Origin: HGM05232 sp964646495
Lineage (GTDB): Bacteria > Bacteroidota > Bacteroidia > Bacteroidales > Muribaculaceae
Direction of reading: 5' to 3'
NCBI GenBank assembly: GCA_964646495.1
Contig: CAZYEO010000035.1
Coordinates: 1-19,913, forward strand
DNA length: 19,913 bases
A program made the position numbers and the translations under genes. The stretch's first letter is position 1. Every line of letters begins with the position of its first letter. Below, piece after piece: positions 1-7,596 of this stretch. Under the pieces are notes generated by a model. The model did not search any database. It saw nothing but the letters and a program-made list of their open reading frames with translations, and was not told the DNA's origin.

Positions 1-1625
1 GGAGTTTTCTCAAATTCATTGGGAATAAGTTGGATTTTTGATACCTGTTCGTAGGGTGCTACAATTTTATTTAGGTCTTTTCTGATCTGTTCCATAGTTT
101 CAGGAAGCTGAGAATTAACAAGTCCGGTGGCATCCATGGCTTCATAGTCAGGATATACCAATCCTACAAGTTTTCCTTCTCTTTCTACAACAAGACTCTC
201 CATTACGAAAGGCATGTTATTGAGTTTTGCTTCAATCTCCTCGGGATAAATATTTTGTCCGTTAGAGCTCAAAATCATGGTTTTGTATCTACCGCGTATA
301 AATATAGTACCATCAGGAGTTACTGTTCCCATATCTCCTGTGTGGAGCCATCCTTCTTCGTCGATCATTCTATCGGATGCTTCATTGTTTTTATAATATC
401 CCTTCATCACGTTCTGACCCTTTACGATAATCTCTCCCGGAATACTTTCGGGATCTGGTGACAGAACTTTCACCTGCATTATACCTTGAAGTATTCTTCC
501 TGCAGAGCGAGGAATAAATTCTTTCCAATGTGTGTAGCTGATAAGCGGAGCACACTCGGTCATTCCATAGCCTACTGTAAATGGAAATTTGATTTTATAC
601 AAAAACTCTTCTACTTCGGCATTTAATGGTGCGCCACCAACGATAATTTGTTCAAAACACCCACCAAAAGTATCGATAAGTTTTTTGCGAATTTGTGAAT
701 ATATAGTAGAATCTAAGAATGGTATTGCTAATGCCCATCGCATCACATTCTTCGTAATCATAGGAAGAATTTGTTTACGATATATTTTTTCGAGTATTAA
801 TGGCACACATATCACTAAATCCGGTTTAATTTCGGACATTGCTTTGATAAGTATCTTTGGAGATGGAATTTTACCCAATAATGTAATGTGGGTTCCTACC
901 GCCAATGGAACTAATAAATCAAATGCACATCCATAGGCGTGAGCCAATGGAAGAAATGATAGGCATTTGCTACCTTGAAAGTGTAATTTGGAATTGCGTC
1001 CGAATATAATATTCCCGGCAAGATTATCTCCGGTTAGCATTACCCCCTTGCTAAACCCTGTGGTTCCGGAGGTGTAATTAATCTCTACAATTTTATCATT
1101 GTCTTGATCGCTATATTTTATTGAATGTATATCATATCCATGCGGATATACTGATTTGAATCTTCTGGTAAGCCCTCTGAGGAATGTGCTGAAACTTTCC
1201 CCATCTTTTTCAGCAAGCAATTTTTTATTATCAAGCGAAATAGCTGCACGAAGATTTTTCATTTTGTCCAGTTCCAATTGATCCCAGATAGTATTGCTTG
1301 AATATAGCAACACGGCTTCTGAATGGTTTATTATGTGCTGTACATCGTGAGGATTGAATTCCTGTAGAATCGGCACTACGATAGCCCCGTAAGTAATGGT
1401 AGCCATGTACACAATAATCCAAGAGGAAGTATTCTTACCAATAAGAGCTATTTTATCGCCACGTCTAATTTGTGCCTGTTTAAATAGCACATGAATTTTA
1501 GCTATTTCACGGCTAAGGTCGGCATAACTCATGGTTTTCCCCTCAATATAATCGGTAAGAGCAGGGAGCTCCCAATTATCATGGAAACTTTTTTCGTATA
1601 TTTTTATCAGATTATCATCTTTCAT
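1..1625 (-). CDS. AMP-dependent synthetase / long-chain acyl-CoA ligase (3' end beyond window)
   Basis: Adenylate-forming enzyme that activates a carboxylate, probably a long-chain fatty acid, with ATP and then passes it to CoA. My translation from the ATG at 1625 gives 541 residues without a stop, so the C-terminus is cut by the window edge. Seen: the P-loop-like YTSGTTGFSKG at residues 184-194, the adenylate-binding GYGMTECAP (near bases 545-575), GWLHTGDMG, and the hinge region RGRYKTMILSSNGQNIYPEE. The catalytic lysine of the C-terminal subdomain should lie beyond base 1. The start is supported by a good Bacteroidetes-type promoter directly upstream. It is separated from the arg/pro operon by a strong terminator, so it is its own transcription unit. 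The N-terminal order and motifs resemble FadD-like long-chain ligases, but the substrate cannot be read from the sequence. Confidence 0.9.
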   Translation of the reverse strand, partial: MKDDNLIKIYEKSFHDNWELPALTDYIEGKTMSYADLSREIAKIHVLFKQAQIRRGDKIALIGKNTSSWIIVYMATITYGAIVVPILQEFNPHDVQHIINHSEAVLLYSSNTIWDQLELDKMKNLRAAISLDNKKLLAEKDGESFSTFLRGLTRRFKSVYPHGYDIHSIKYSDQDNDKIVEINYTSGTTGFSKGVMLTGDNLAGNIIFGRNSKLHFQGSKCLSFLPLAHAYGCAFDLLVPLAVGTHITLLGKIPSPKILIKAMSEIKPDLVICVPLILEKIYRKQILPMITKNVMRWALAIPFLDSTIYSQIRKKLIDTFGGCFEQIIVGGAPLNAEVEEFLYKIKFPFTVGYGMTECAPLISYTHWKEFIPRSAGRILQGIMQVKVLSPDPESIPGEIIVKGQNVMKGYYKNNEASDRMIDEEGWLHTGDMGTVTPDGTIFIRGRYKTMILSSNGQNIYPEEIEAKLNNMPFVMESLVVEREGKLVGLVYPDYEAMDATGLVNSQLPETMEQIRKDLNKIVAPYEQVSKIQLIPNEFEKT

Positions 1626-1650
1626 ATTGCACACTTTTATAAAATATGCG

Positions 1651-1680
1651 CAAATATAACGCTTTTTCTGATTTCTACAA
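1651..1680 (-). promoter_or_regulatory. Promoter of the acyl-CoA ligase gene
   Basis: On the minus strand TATATTTG (1651-1658) matches the Bacteroidetes -7 consensus TAnnTTTG exactly, and a TTG (1678-1680) lies 19 bases upstream where the -33 element is expected. The -7 ends 25 bases before the ATG at 1625, which allows a short leader. Called by consensus only. Confidence 0.65.
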
Positions 1681-1705
1681 ATTATTTAGGCAATGAGAGC
1701 CATTT

Positions 1706-1755
1706 AATTAAAGAGGAGGAAAGATATCCTCAGGTATCTTTCCTCCTCTTTAATT
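1706..1755 (-). terminator. Long perfect stem-loop terminator after ssb
   Basis: Two perfectly complementary 21-base arms (1706-1726 and 1735-1755) enclose an 8-base loop. The purine-rich arm carries AAAGAGGAGGAAAG, so each strand ends the stem in a pyrimidine-rich arm finishing in CTCTTTAATT. It lies 17 bases after the ssb stop and before the next gene's promoter, so it most likely ends the arg–pro–ssb transcript. No separate long U-tract follows the stem. The symmetric A/T-rich ends would allow action in both directions. Confidence 0.8.
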
Positions 1756-1772
1756 GTTTGACAGATTGTGGG

Positions 1773-2114
1773 TTATTCCCCTTTCTTTCCCAAGAAATCG
1801 AATGTGTCCACGTATATTTCTGTTATATACCGTTTAATTGCATTTTTGTCTTCCCATGTGCGCGTGCGGAGTTTTCCTTCAATATATAATTGAGCGCCTT
1901 TACGGATATAGCGTTCTGCTATTTCAGCATTTTTCCCCCACATTACAATGTTGTGCCACTCGGTGCGTTCCGGTACTTGTGTTCCATTAGCCGAGGTATA
2001 TGCACGTTCTGATGTTGCAAGGGTAAAGGATGCTATGGCATTTCCCGGCGATGTGTAGCGCACATCGGGGTCCTTGCCAACGTTGCCTATTAATATCACT
2101 TTGTTTACTGCCAT
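1773..2114 (-). CDS. ssb: Single-stranded DNA-binding protein, short form
   Basis: SSB with one OB fold that coats single-stranded DNA in replication and repair. The start MAVNKVILIGNVGKDPDVRY and the core TEWHNIVMWGKNAEIAERYIRKGAQLYIEGKLRTRTWEDK are typical. At 113 residues it contains only the OB domain. It stops at LGKKGE right after it, with no flexible linker and no acidic DDxPF-type tip, the part that in standard SSBs recruits partner proteins. The ATG is 17 bases after the proC stop, so it is probably the last gene of the arginine/proline transcript. It may be an accessory SSB beside a full-length one elsewhere, which cannot be checked here. Confidence 0.9.
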   Translation of the reverse strand: MAVNKVILIGNVGKDPDVRYTSPGNAIASFTLATSERAYTSANGTQVPERTEWHNIVMWGKNAEIAERYIRKGAQLYIEGKLRTRTWEDKNAIKRYITEIYVDTFDFLGKKGE

Positions 2115-2131
2115 ATAAAATATTATGTTAG

Positions 2132-2923
2132 TTATTTAGCCGATGCCTTAATACCTTCGATTACAGCATTGGTGAATCCATGAGCTTCCATTGCGTTCAA
2201 TCCCTTTATAGTGATTCCTCCGGGAGTCGTAACTTTATCTATTTCTGCTTCGGGATGATTTCCAGTGCTCTCGAGTAAATCTACAGCCCCCCTAAGTGTT
2301 TGGAGTACAATATCTTTTGCCTGATTAGGGTAAATGCCAAGTTCCACGCCAGCTTCTGAAGCTGCCCGTATATATCTCATAGCGTATGCAATGCCACATG
2401 ATGAAATGGCTGTGCAAGCGCCCATCATTCTTTCTTCCACAATTAATGCTTTTCCGAGTGCATCAAAAAGATTTTTTAGAGCCACTTCCCACTTCTCGCC
2501 ATTGAGCGATGATATAAAAGTCATGCTTTGTCGCACTGCGATTGCAGTGTTTGGAATTAAGCGGAATAATATCGGTTTTTTTGAATAATCGGCGAAAAAC
2601 GATGATAGGTCGGCAAGTGAAGTTCCTGCTATCAACGAAGCAATACCCTGATGCTCAAAATCGATTTTTGCAGATATTTCTTCTACAATGACTGGTAGGA
2701 GCCATGGCTTTACTGCAATGATAATAATATCAGTTCCACACACCGCATCAATATTATCTGTTGATATATTAATGCCTGAATTAGTTTTTTTAATTACGTC
2801 GAGCTCGCCATGACAATTAGGGCTACTCACAGTAATATCGTTTGGCATTACCACACCGCTTTCAGCAAGCCCAATGGCGATTGCGCCACCCATATTGCCG
2901 CCACCTATGATTCCTATTTTCAT
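2132..2923 (-). CDS. proC: Pyrroline-5-carboxylate reductase
   Basis: Reduces pyrroline-5-carboxylate to proline with NAD(P)H, the last step of proline synthesis, in the cytosol. Seen: an N-terminal Rossmann fold with GGGNMGG (residues 7-13), the conserved RLIPNTA (121-127), and a C-terminal helical dimer domain with SSCGIAYAMRYIRAASEAGVELG and the signature VTTPGGITIKGL (231-242). The length of 263 residues is normal for the family. Its ATG overlaps the argD stop by 4 bases (2920-2923), which implies translational coupling with argD. Placing proline synthesis in the arginine operon is sensible because both start from glutamate and share semialdehyde chemistry. Confidence 0.95.
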   Translation of the reverse strand: MKIGIIGGGNMGGAIAIGLAESGVVMPNDITVSSPNCHGELDVIKKTNSGINISTDNIDAVCGTDIIIIAVKPWLLPVIVEEISAKIDFEHQGIASLIAGTSLADLSSFFADYSKKPILFRLIPNTAIAVRQSMTFISSLNGEKWEVALKNLFDALGKALIVEERMMGACTAISSCGIAYAMRYIRAASEAGVELGIYPNQAKDIVLQTLRGAVDLLESTGNHPEAEIDKVTTPGGITIKGLNAMEAHGFTNAVIEGIKASAK

Positions 2924-4041
2924 AAAACTTTTTTTAATCGTGATATAAATTCTTCAGCTTGAGCCTTAGTAAGTACCAATGGAGGGAGCAGGCGTATTAC
3001 ATTCGTTCCCGAGGCACCTGTAAACACATGTTGTTCGTGTAGAAGTCGAGAACGAATCTCTTTTGCAGGAGTTTCAAACTCTATTCCTATCATGAGTCCT
3101 TTACCCCGCACTTCCTTAATGCCATCAATTTTTTTAAGTTCAGAAATAATATATTCACCTACTTGATGTGCATTTTCTACAAGGTTCTCTTTTTCAAAAA
3201 TATCTAATACGGCAATTGCAGCTGCGCAAGCAAGATGATTTCCACCGAAAGTAGTGCCAAGCATTCCATACACAGGGGTGAATTTTGGGCTTATAAGCAC
3301 TCCACCCATAGGGAAGCCATTAGCAATACCTTTGGCAACGGTAATCATGTCGGGACGTATCCCGAAGTGTTGGTGGGCAAAAAATTTGCCGGTACGTCCA
3401 TAACCGCTCTGTATTTCATCGAGTATAAGCACAGTTTCGGTTGCATCGCAAACGGAGCGTAATTCTTTCATGAAGTCGGCAGATGGTATTTGAATACCAC
3501 CAACCCCTTGTATTCCCTCGATGATAACTGCACATACGTCACCTTTGGCAAGTTCTGCCTTCACTGCATCAATATCATTGAATGGCAGAAACGTTACATG
3601 CCCGTTTGCATTAATAGGAGCTACGATTTTTGGATTGTCGGTGGCTTCTACTGCAAGAGATGTGCGTCCGTGAAATGCTTTGCTGAAAGCAATCACACGC
3701 TTTTTTCCTGTGTGGAATGAAGCCAGTTTTAGGGCATTCTCATTAGCTTCAGCTCCTGAATTTATAAGGAATAATTGATAATCATCATATCCCGATGCTT
3801 TGCCGAGCTTATCGGCAAGAGTTTGCTGAAGACTATTAATGACCGAATTAGAATAGAACACTAAGTTTTCAGCTTGTTCGGTTATCGCTTTTATATATTG
3901 AGGGTGTGAATGTCCTACCGAAATCACAGCATGTCCGCCATATAAATCGAGATATTCCGTGCCTTTAGCATCATAGGTGTAGCACCCCGATCCTTTCACG
4001 ATTTCAATATCAAACAGCGGATATACATCAAATAGTTTCAT
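2920..4041 (-). CDS. argD: Acetylornithine (or succinylornithine) aminotransferase
   Basis: Class III PLP-dependent aminotransferase that moves an amino group from glutamate to the N-acylated glutamate semialdehyde, giving N-acylornithine. Seen: NSGAEANENALKLA (phosphate-binding SGAEAN at 95-100), the glycine-rich IIEGIQGVGG, the cofactor aspartate in LILDEIQSGYGRTGKF (D208), and the Schiff-base lysine in TVAKGIANGFPMGG (K237). The 373-residue length is normal for ArgD. It follows argC after 32 bases and overlaps proC. Known from Bacteroides fragilis: arginine synthesis there uses N-succinyl rather than N-acetyl intermediates (succinylornithine transcarbamylase), so the true substrate here may be the succinyl form. 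That is inference. Confidence 0.95.
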   Translation of the reverse strand: MKLFDVYPLFDIEIVKGSGCYTYDAKGTEYLDLYGGHAVISVGHSHPQYIKAITEQAENLVFYSNSVINSLQQTLADKLGKASGYDDYQLFLINSGAEANENALKLASFHTGKKRVIAFSKAFHGRTSLAVEATDNPKIVAPINANGHVTFLPFNDIDAVKAELAKGDVCAVIIEGIQGVGGIQIPSADFMKELRSVCDATETVLILDEIQSGYGRTGKFFAHQHFGIRPDMITVAKGIANGFPMGGVLISPKFTPVYGMLGTTFGGNHLACAAAIAVLDIFEKENLVENAHQVGEYIISELKKIDGIKEVRGKGLMIGIEFETPAKEIRSRLLHEQHVFTGASGTNVIRLLPPLVLTKAQAEEFISRLKKVL

Positions 4042-4073
4042 TATAGTGTCATTTTTAATTGTGAGAAAAATGC

Positions 4074-5042
4074 TTAGAATGCAGATGGTTTGAGATTAAG
4101 CCCCACTTTTTCATGCAATCCGAATAATAGGTTCATATTGTGCACAGCTTGTCCGCTTGCTCCTTTTAGCAAGTTATCGATTACCGACACAATGAGTAGT
4201 TTGCCATCAACTTTAGAAAGATGCAAAATACATTTATTAGTATTTACCACATCTTTAAGGTCGGGCATTTTATCGACTACGAAAGTGAAATTATGATCAT
4301 CGTAGTATTCTTGGTATATCTTCTTAATTTCCTCAAGTTCTACTGCGCAATCCAAATATGCAGTGACAAAAATACCTCTTGAAAAGCATCCTCTTACCGG
4401 AATGAAATTAATTTTTGAGTTGAAGCTGTTTTGCAACTGTTGCAACGATTGTGTAATTTCATCGAGGTGCTGATGCTTGAATGGCTTGTAAATCGAAATA
4501 TTATCGTTGCGCCATGAGAAATGAGATGTCTCAGATGGTTTTACTCCGGCTCCTGTACTTCCGGTAATTGCATTCACATGAACATCGCTATTTATTAGCA
4601 AATTCTTAGCAAGAGGAAGAAGAGCCAATTGAATGGCTGTGGCGAAGCATCCTGGATTTGCCACATGTTTTGCATGAATAATATGCTTACGATTGAGTTC
4701 AGGCAATCCGTAAACAAAATCGTGAGTATCATCTTGATGGCGATAGTCAGTAGAGAGATCGATGATTTTCAGGTCTTCGGGCAGGGTGTTTGCCTCCATG
4801 AAACGACGAGTTTCTCCGTGAGGCGTACAGCAGAAAAGCAAATCGATACTATTAAAATCCAACTCCTTGGTGAAGAGCATATCAGTGTCTCCGATTAATC
4901 CTTTATGGATATCGGAAATCATATTGCCTGCATTGCTACTGCTATGCACCCATTGAAGTTCCACATCTGGATGGTTCAACAATAATCTTATCAATTCTCC
5001 GGCAGTATAACCTGCACCGCCAATTATTCCTGTTTTAATCAT
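4074..5042 (-). CDS. argC: N-acetyl- (or succinyl-)gamma-glutamyl-phosphate reductase
   Basis: NADPH-dependent reduction of N-acyl-glutamyl phosphate to the semialdehyde, the third step of arginine synthesis. Seen: the N-terminal nucleotide-binding GIIGGAGYTAGELIRLLLNHP, the family-typical SSNAG, the catalytic cysteine in HVANPGCFATA (C132), and the C-terminal LLKGASGQAVHNMNLLFGL. I chose the ATG at 5042 (MIKTGIIGG, 322 residues). An ATG at 5078 would add 12 residues (MCQPLIHKKYIE) that do not fit the family and would put the start inside an intergenic stem-loop. It lies 64 bases after argG and 32 before argD. Confidence 0.94.
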   Translation of the reverse strand: MIKTGIIGGAGYTAGELIRLLLNHPDVELQWVHSSSNAGNMISDIHKGLIGDTDMLFTKELDFNSIDLLFCCTPHGETRRFMEANTLPEDLKIIDLSTDYRHQDDTHDFVYGLPELNRKHIIHAKHVANPGCFATAIQLALLPLAKNLLINSDVHVNAITGSTGAGVKPSETSHFSWRNDNISIYKPFKHQHLDEITQSLQQLQNSFNSKINFIPVRGCFSRGIFVTAYLDCAVELEEIKKIYQEYYDDHNFTFVVDKMPDLKDVVNTNKCILHLSKVDGKLLIVSVIDNLLKGASGQAVHNMNLLFGLHEKVGLNLKPSAF

Positions 5043-5065
5043 TTCAATATATTTCTTATGAATTA

Positions 5066-5099
5066 ACGGTTGGCACACATCAAAAGTGCTGCCAACCGT
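5066..5099. repeat. Stem-loop between argG and argC
   Basis: A perfect 10-base inverted repeat, ACGGTTGGCA (5066-5075) with TGCCAACCGT (5090-5099), encloses a 14-base loop, in the otherwise tightly packed arg operon. On the transcribed strand no U-tract follows it, so it does not look like a classic terminator. It could mark an mRNA processing or stability point, or an attenuating structure that lowers argC–ssb expression relative to argG. Confidence 0.6.
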
Positions 5100-5106
5100 G
5101 AATTTA

Positions 5107-6312
5107 TTATTGCTTCTTATTTTTTAATTGGTTGTTGTGGTATATTTTCATTTGATTGGCAAGGATTTTTGTAAATCCTTTCACATCGTCGGCACTCCAT
5201 GCTTTATTGACCTCTCCATATTCGCCGAAATCAGTTTTCATGAGATCGTATTCGCTTTCTACACCAACAAGTGTGTAGCGATATGGTTTGAGATCAACAA
5301 TCACACTTCCTGTAACGTTTTGCTGTGATGATTGAAGGAATTGTTCAATGTCGCGCATTACAGGTTCGAGATATTGAGCTTCGTGCAGGAACATTCCATA
5401 CCAAGTACCCAATTGATCTTTCCAATATTGTTGCCACTTTGTGAGTGTATGCTTTTCGAGCATTTTGTGTGCGGCGATTATAAGAATGGGAGCAGCAGCC
5501 TCAAATCCTACGCGCCCTTTTATACCTATAATAGTGTCGCCTATGTGCATATCGCGTCCTATTGCATAGGGGTTCACTATTTCTTCTATTTTCTGAATAC
5601 ACGCAACTTTGTCGGTGAATTTCTCACCGTTTATCCCTACGATTTCACCTTGTTCAAATTCCAGAGTGATGCGAGCATCATCTTTTGCCGTCATTTGTGT
5701 AGGATAGGCTTCTTCGGGTAAGGTTTCATTGCTATGTAATGTTTCTTTTCCACCGATACTTGTGCCCCATAAGCCCTTGTTGATAGAGTATTCCATCTTT
5801 TTGAAGTCGGCTACATATCCATGTTTTTTGAGATAATCAATCTCATATTCACGTGTAAGAGTCATATCACGAGTAGGGGTGATAATCTGTATTTCGGGTG
5901 CGAGAATTTGAAATGTGAGGTCGAAACGTACTTGGTCGTTTCCGGCTCCTGTGCTTCCATGAGCCACATATTTAGCGCCGATTGATTTAGCGTATTCAAT
6001 AATGGCTATTGCTTGGAATATTCGTTCGGAGCTTACAGAGATAGGATATGTTCCGTTGCGCAAAATATTCCCGAATATCATATATTTTATGCTCTTGTCA
6101 TAATATTCATGGGTAATATCGAGTGAAGCGTGTCCTTTAGATCCGAGCTGATAGGCGCGTTCCTCTACCACTTTCAATTCTTCATTTGAAAACCCACCTG
6201 TGTTTGCAATCGCAGTATAAACATCATATCCGCAATCTTCCGACAGATATTTTACGCAAAAAGAGGTATCTAATCCTCCACTGAATGCTAAAACAACTTT
6301 TTCCTTTTCCAT
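5107..6312 (-). CDS. argG: Argininosuccinate synthase
   Basis: Joins citrulline and aspartate with ATP to give argininosuccinate, the penultimate step of arginine synthesis, in the cytosol. Seen: the N-type ATP pyrophosphatase motif AFSGGLDTS at residues 9-17, KYVAHGSTGAGNDQVRFD, and EYSINKGLWGTSIGGKE. The length of 401 residues matches the family. The ATG at 6312 (MEKEKVVLAFSGG) is 33 bases after the preceding transferase gene. The C-terminus ends in a basic, asparagine-rich stretch (NNQLKNKKQ). No argH or carbamoyltransferase gene is in the window, so the last reactions are encoded elsewhere. Confidence 0.96.
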   Translation of the reverse strand: MEKEKVVLAFSGGLDTSFCVKYLSEDCGYDVYTAIANTGGFSNEELKVVEERAYQLGSKGHASLDITHEYYDKSIKYMIFGNILRNGTYPISVSSERIFQAIAIIEYAKSIGAKYVAHGSTGAGNDQVRFDLTFQILAPEIQIITPTRDMTLTREYEIDYLKKHGYVADFKKMEYSINKGLWGTSIGGKETLHSNETLPEEAYPTQMTAKDDARITLEFEQGEIVGINGEKFTDKVACIQKIEEIVNPYAIGRDMHIGDTIIGIKGRVGFEAAAPILIIAAHKMLEKHTLTKWQQYWKDQLGTWYGMFLHEAQYLEPVMRDIEQFLQSSQQNVTGSVIVDLKPYRYTLVGVESEYDLMKTDFGEYGEVNKAWSADDVKGFTKILANQMKIYHNNQLKNKKQ

Positions 6313-6345
6313 AATATATTGTAATATCTTATTTGTTTCTGATTA

Positions 6346-6909
6346 TTATTTATCTTTCGAGTCCGGATGTTCCGCAGGATCATAAAGCATACCTGTGCAT
6401 AAGCACATGCGACGGCCGTTTCTCTGTAGAATGTCGAAGTTTACACAACTTTCACATCCTTTCCAAAACGATTCGTCATCGGTAAGCGATCCAAACGCCA
6501 CAGGACGATACCCCAACTCATTGTTCATTTTCATTACCGCTTCCCCAGTAGTGAGGCTGAATATTTTAGCCTGGGGATACATTTCGCGCGATAACTCAAA
6601 AATTCGTCGTTTTATCCTTTTGGCAAGTCCCATGCCACGAAATTCGTTAGATACTATCAGACCGGAATTTGCCACAAATTGCTTATTGCTCCAGCTCTCA
6701 ATGTAGCTGAATCCGGCAAATCTACCCTGGTATAAAGCTACCACAGCTTTACGCTCGATCATTTTTTGTTTTACATACTCAGGCGAACGCTTGGCGATCC
6801 CTGTGCCACGAACCTTAGCAGCGCGGTTAATAGTGTCGAGAATCTCTTCCACATATTTCACATGGTCGGCGCTTGCTACTACAATCTCAAATTCTTTGGA
6901 TTCGTTCAT
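6346..6909 (-). CDS. GNAT-family acyltransferase, likely N-acetyl/succinyl-glutamate synthase
   Basis: A GNAT fold with the acyl-CoA-binding motif A around LIVSNEFRGMGLAKRIKRRI (residues 84-103, with RGMGLA as the pyrophosphate loop). Its place between argR and argG suggests that it makes the N-acylglutamate that starts arginine synthesis, replacing classical ArgA or ArgJ. The acyl donor (acetyl- or succinyl-CoA) is uncertain, since Bacteroides is known to use succinylated intermediates later in the pathway. The C-terminal part (residues 150-175) has a cysteine cluster, C152xxC155 and C169xC171, in GCESCVNFDILQRNGRRMCLCTGMLYDP, which could bind a metal. It is 187 residues long with no amino-acid kinase domain, unlike E. 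coli ArgA. The family call is firm; the specific function is inferred from the operon. Confidence 0.82.
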   Translation of the reverse strand: MNESKEFEIVVASADHVKYVEEILDTINRAAKVRGTGIAKRSPEYVKQKMIERKAVVALYQGRFAGFSYIESWSNKQFVANSGLIVSNEFRGMGLAKRIKRRIFELSREMYPQAKIFSLTTGEAVMKMNNELGYRPVAFGSLTDDESFWKGCESCVNFDILQRNGRRMCLCTGMLYDPAEHPDSKDK

Positions 6910-6956
6910 TTCTGTTAATAAATTCTCCGTTAGGAGATTAAAGTCTAATTTTGGTT

Positions 6957-7448
6957 TTATATTGGTTCAATACTTATCGGAAGAAACTTTGAAAATATCT
7001 TCATTGCCATTTCATGTGTTACATCTTCACGAAGTACAGCAAACACAGTATCCGCTCCTGCAATAGTGCCAAGAATTTCAGGTGAATGGCTCATATCGAA
7101 ATCATAAGCCAATCCGCTGGCATATCCGTTGCGTGTCTTTATCACTGCCATGTGTCCCGAAAATTCGATGGAAACAAAACCTGCTTGCGATCCGGAAGGA
7201 ATTGAAGACTTTCCAGCCGATAAGAGTTTGTCTTGCACTGAATTGGTGTCAGGGATTATATACATGTATCCTCCGAGGTCGGTAGGGATTTTAGTGATAC
7301 GTAGAGTTTTCAGGTCACGTGATAGTGTGGCTTGTGTAACGATGCAATTTTTAGTTTTCAGGAGTTTTAATAGTTCATCTTGTGAGCCGATGCTATTATT
7401 CCTTATTAAATCTGCAACAAGTTGAAGTCTTGTTCTCCTATTTTTCAT
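6957..7448 (-). CDS. argR: Arginine repressor
   Basis: Transcription factor that senses arginine and binds ARG-box operators as a hexamer. Seen: the N-terminal winged helix RTRLQLVADLIRNNSIGSQDELLKLL with the recognition region VTQATLSRDLKTL (S43, R44), and the C-terminal arginine-binding, oligomerisation domain with GTIAGADT (127-134). In E. coli the matching motif is GTIAGDDT, in which both aspartates contact arginine; here the first is alanine (A132). The length of 163 residues is normal. It is the first gene of the arg run, 47 bases ahead of the GNAT gene, and probably controls itself and the operon through the sites upstream. Confidence 0.94.
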   Translation of the reverse strand: MKNRRTRLQLVADLIRNNSIGSQDELLKLLKTKNCIVTQATLSRDLKTLRITKIPTDLGGYMYIIPDTNSVQDKLLSAGKSSIPSGSQAGFVSIEFSGHMAVIKTRNGYASGLAYDFDMSHSPEILGTIAGADTVFAVLREDVTHEMAMKIFSKFLPISIEPI

Positions 7449-7479
7449 ATAATGTTAGCGAATTAAAAAAGCACAAATT

Positions 7480-7491
7480 CATTTTTCAATG
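7480..7491. promoter_or_regulatory. Candidate ArgR operator overlapping the argR transcription start
   Basis: A 12-base dyad, CATT-TTTC-AATG, lies just downstream of the proposed -7 element of argR, where a bound repressor would block transcription. ARG boxes are AT-rich, imperfect palindromes of about 18 bases, and this fits loosely. No binding data and no genome-wide comparison were available. Confidence 0.35.
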
Positions 7492-7499
7492 CAAAAGTA
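7492..7499 (-). promoter_or_regulatory. -7 element of the argR operon promoter
   Basis: TACTTTTG on the minus strand matches TAnnTTTG exactly and lies 43 bases before the argR ATG. I see no good TTTG -33 element about 20 bases upstream, which would suit a promoter that relies on, or is limited by, regulators. Confidence 0.5.
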
Positions 7500-7541
7500 C
7501 AAAGAAAATTACATTTCAGATTGAAAATTGAAATAAAAATT

Positions 7542-7561
7542 GCATTTTTATGCGTAAATGC
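7542..7561. promoter_or_regulatory. Candidate upstream ArgR operator (nested palindrome)
   Basis: Two overlapping inverted repeats share the same left arm: GCAT-TTTT-ATGC (7542-7553) and GCATTT-8-AAATGC (7542-7561). The site is AT-rich and ARG-box-like, and it lies upstream of the proposed argR promoter, in the 148-base gap after the ABC transporter operon. Together with the dyad at 7480-7491 it could allow cooperative binding. Assignment to ArgR is inference. Confidence 0.4.
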
Positions 7562-7596
7562 TTATTTGAGTGATAATATAGAAAATAAAGGGGGTG

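Noticed and set aside
589..936. 115-residue plus-strand open frame in the acyl-CoA ligase region
   Set aside because: The minus-strand frame encodes recognisable ligase motifs throughout this span.
4074..5078. Longer argC with 12 additional N-terminal residues
   Set aside because: The extra residues do not fit the family, the start would lie in the argG–argC stem-loop, and MIKTGIIGGAGYTAG is the normal start.
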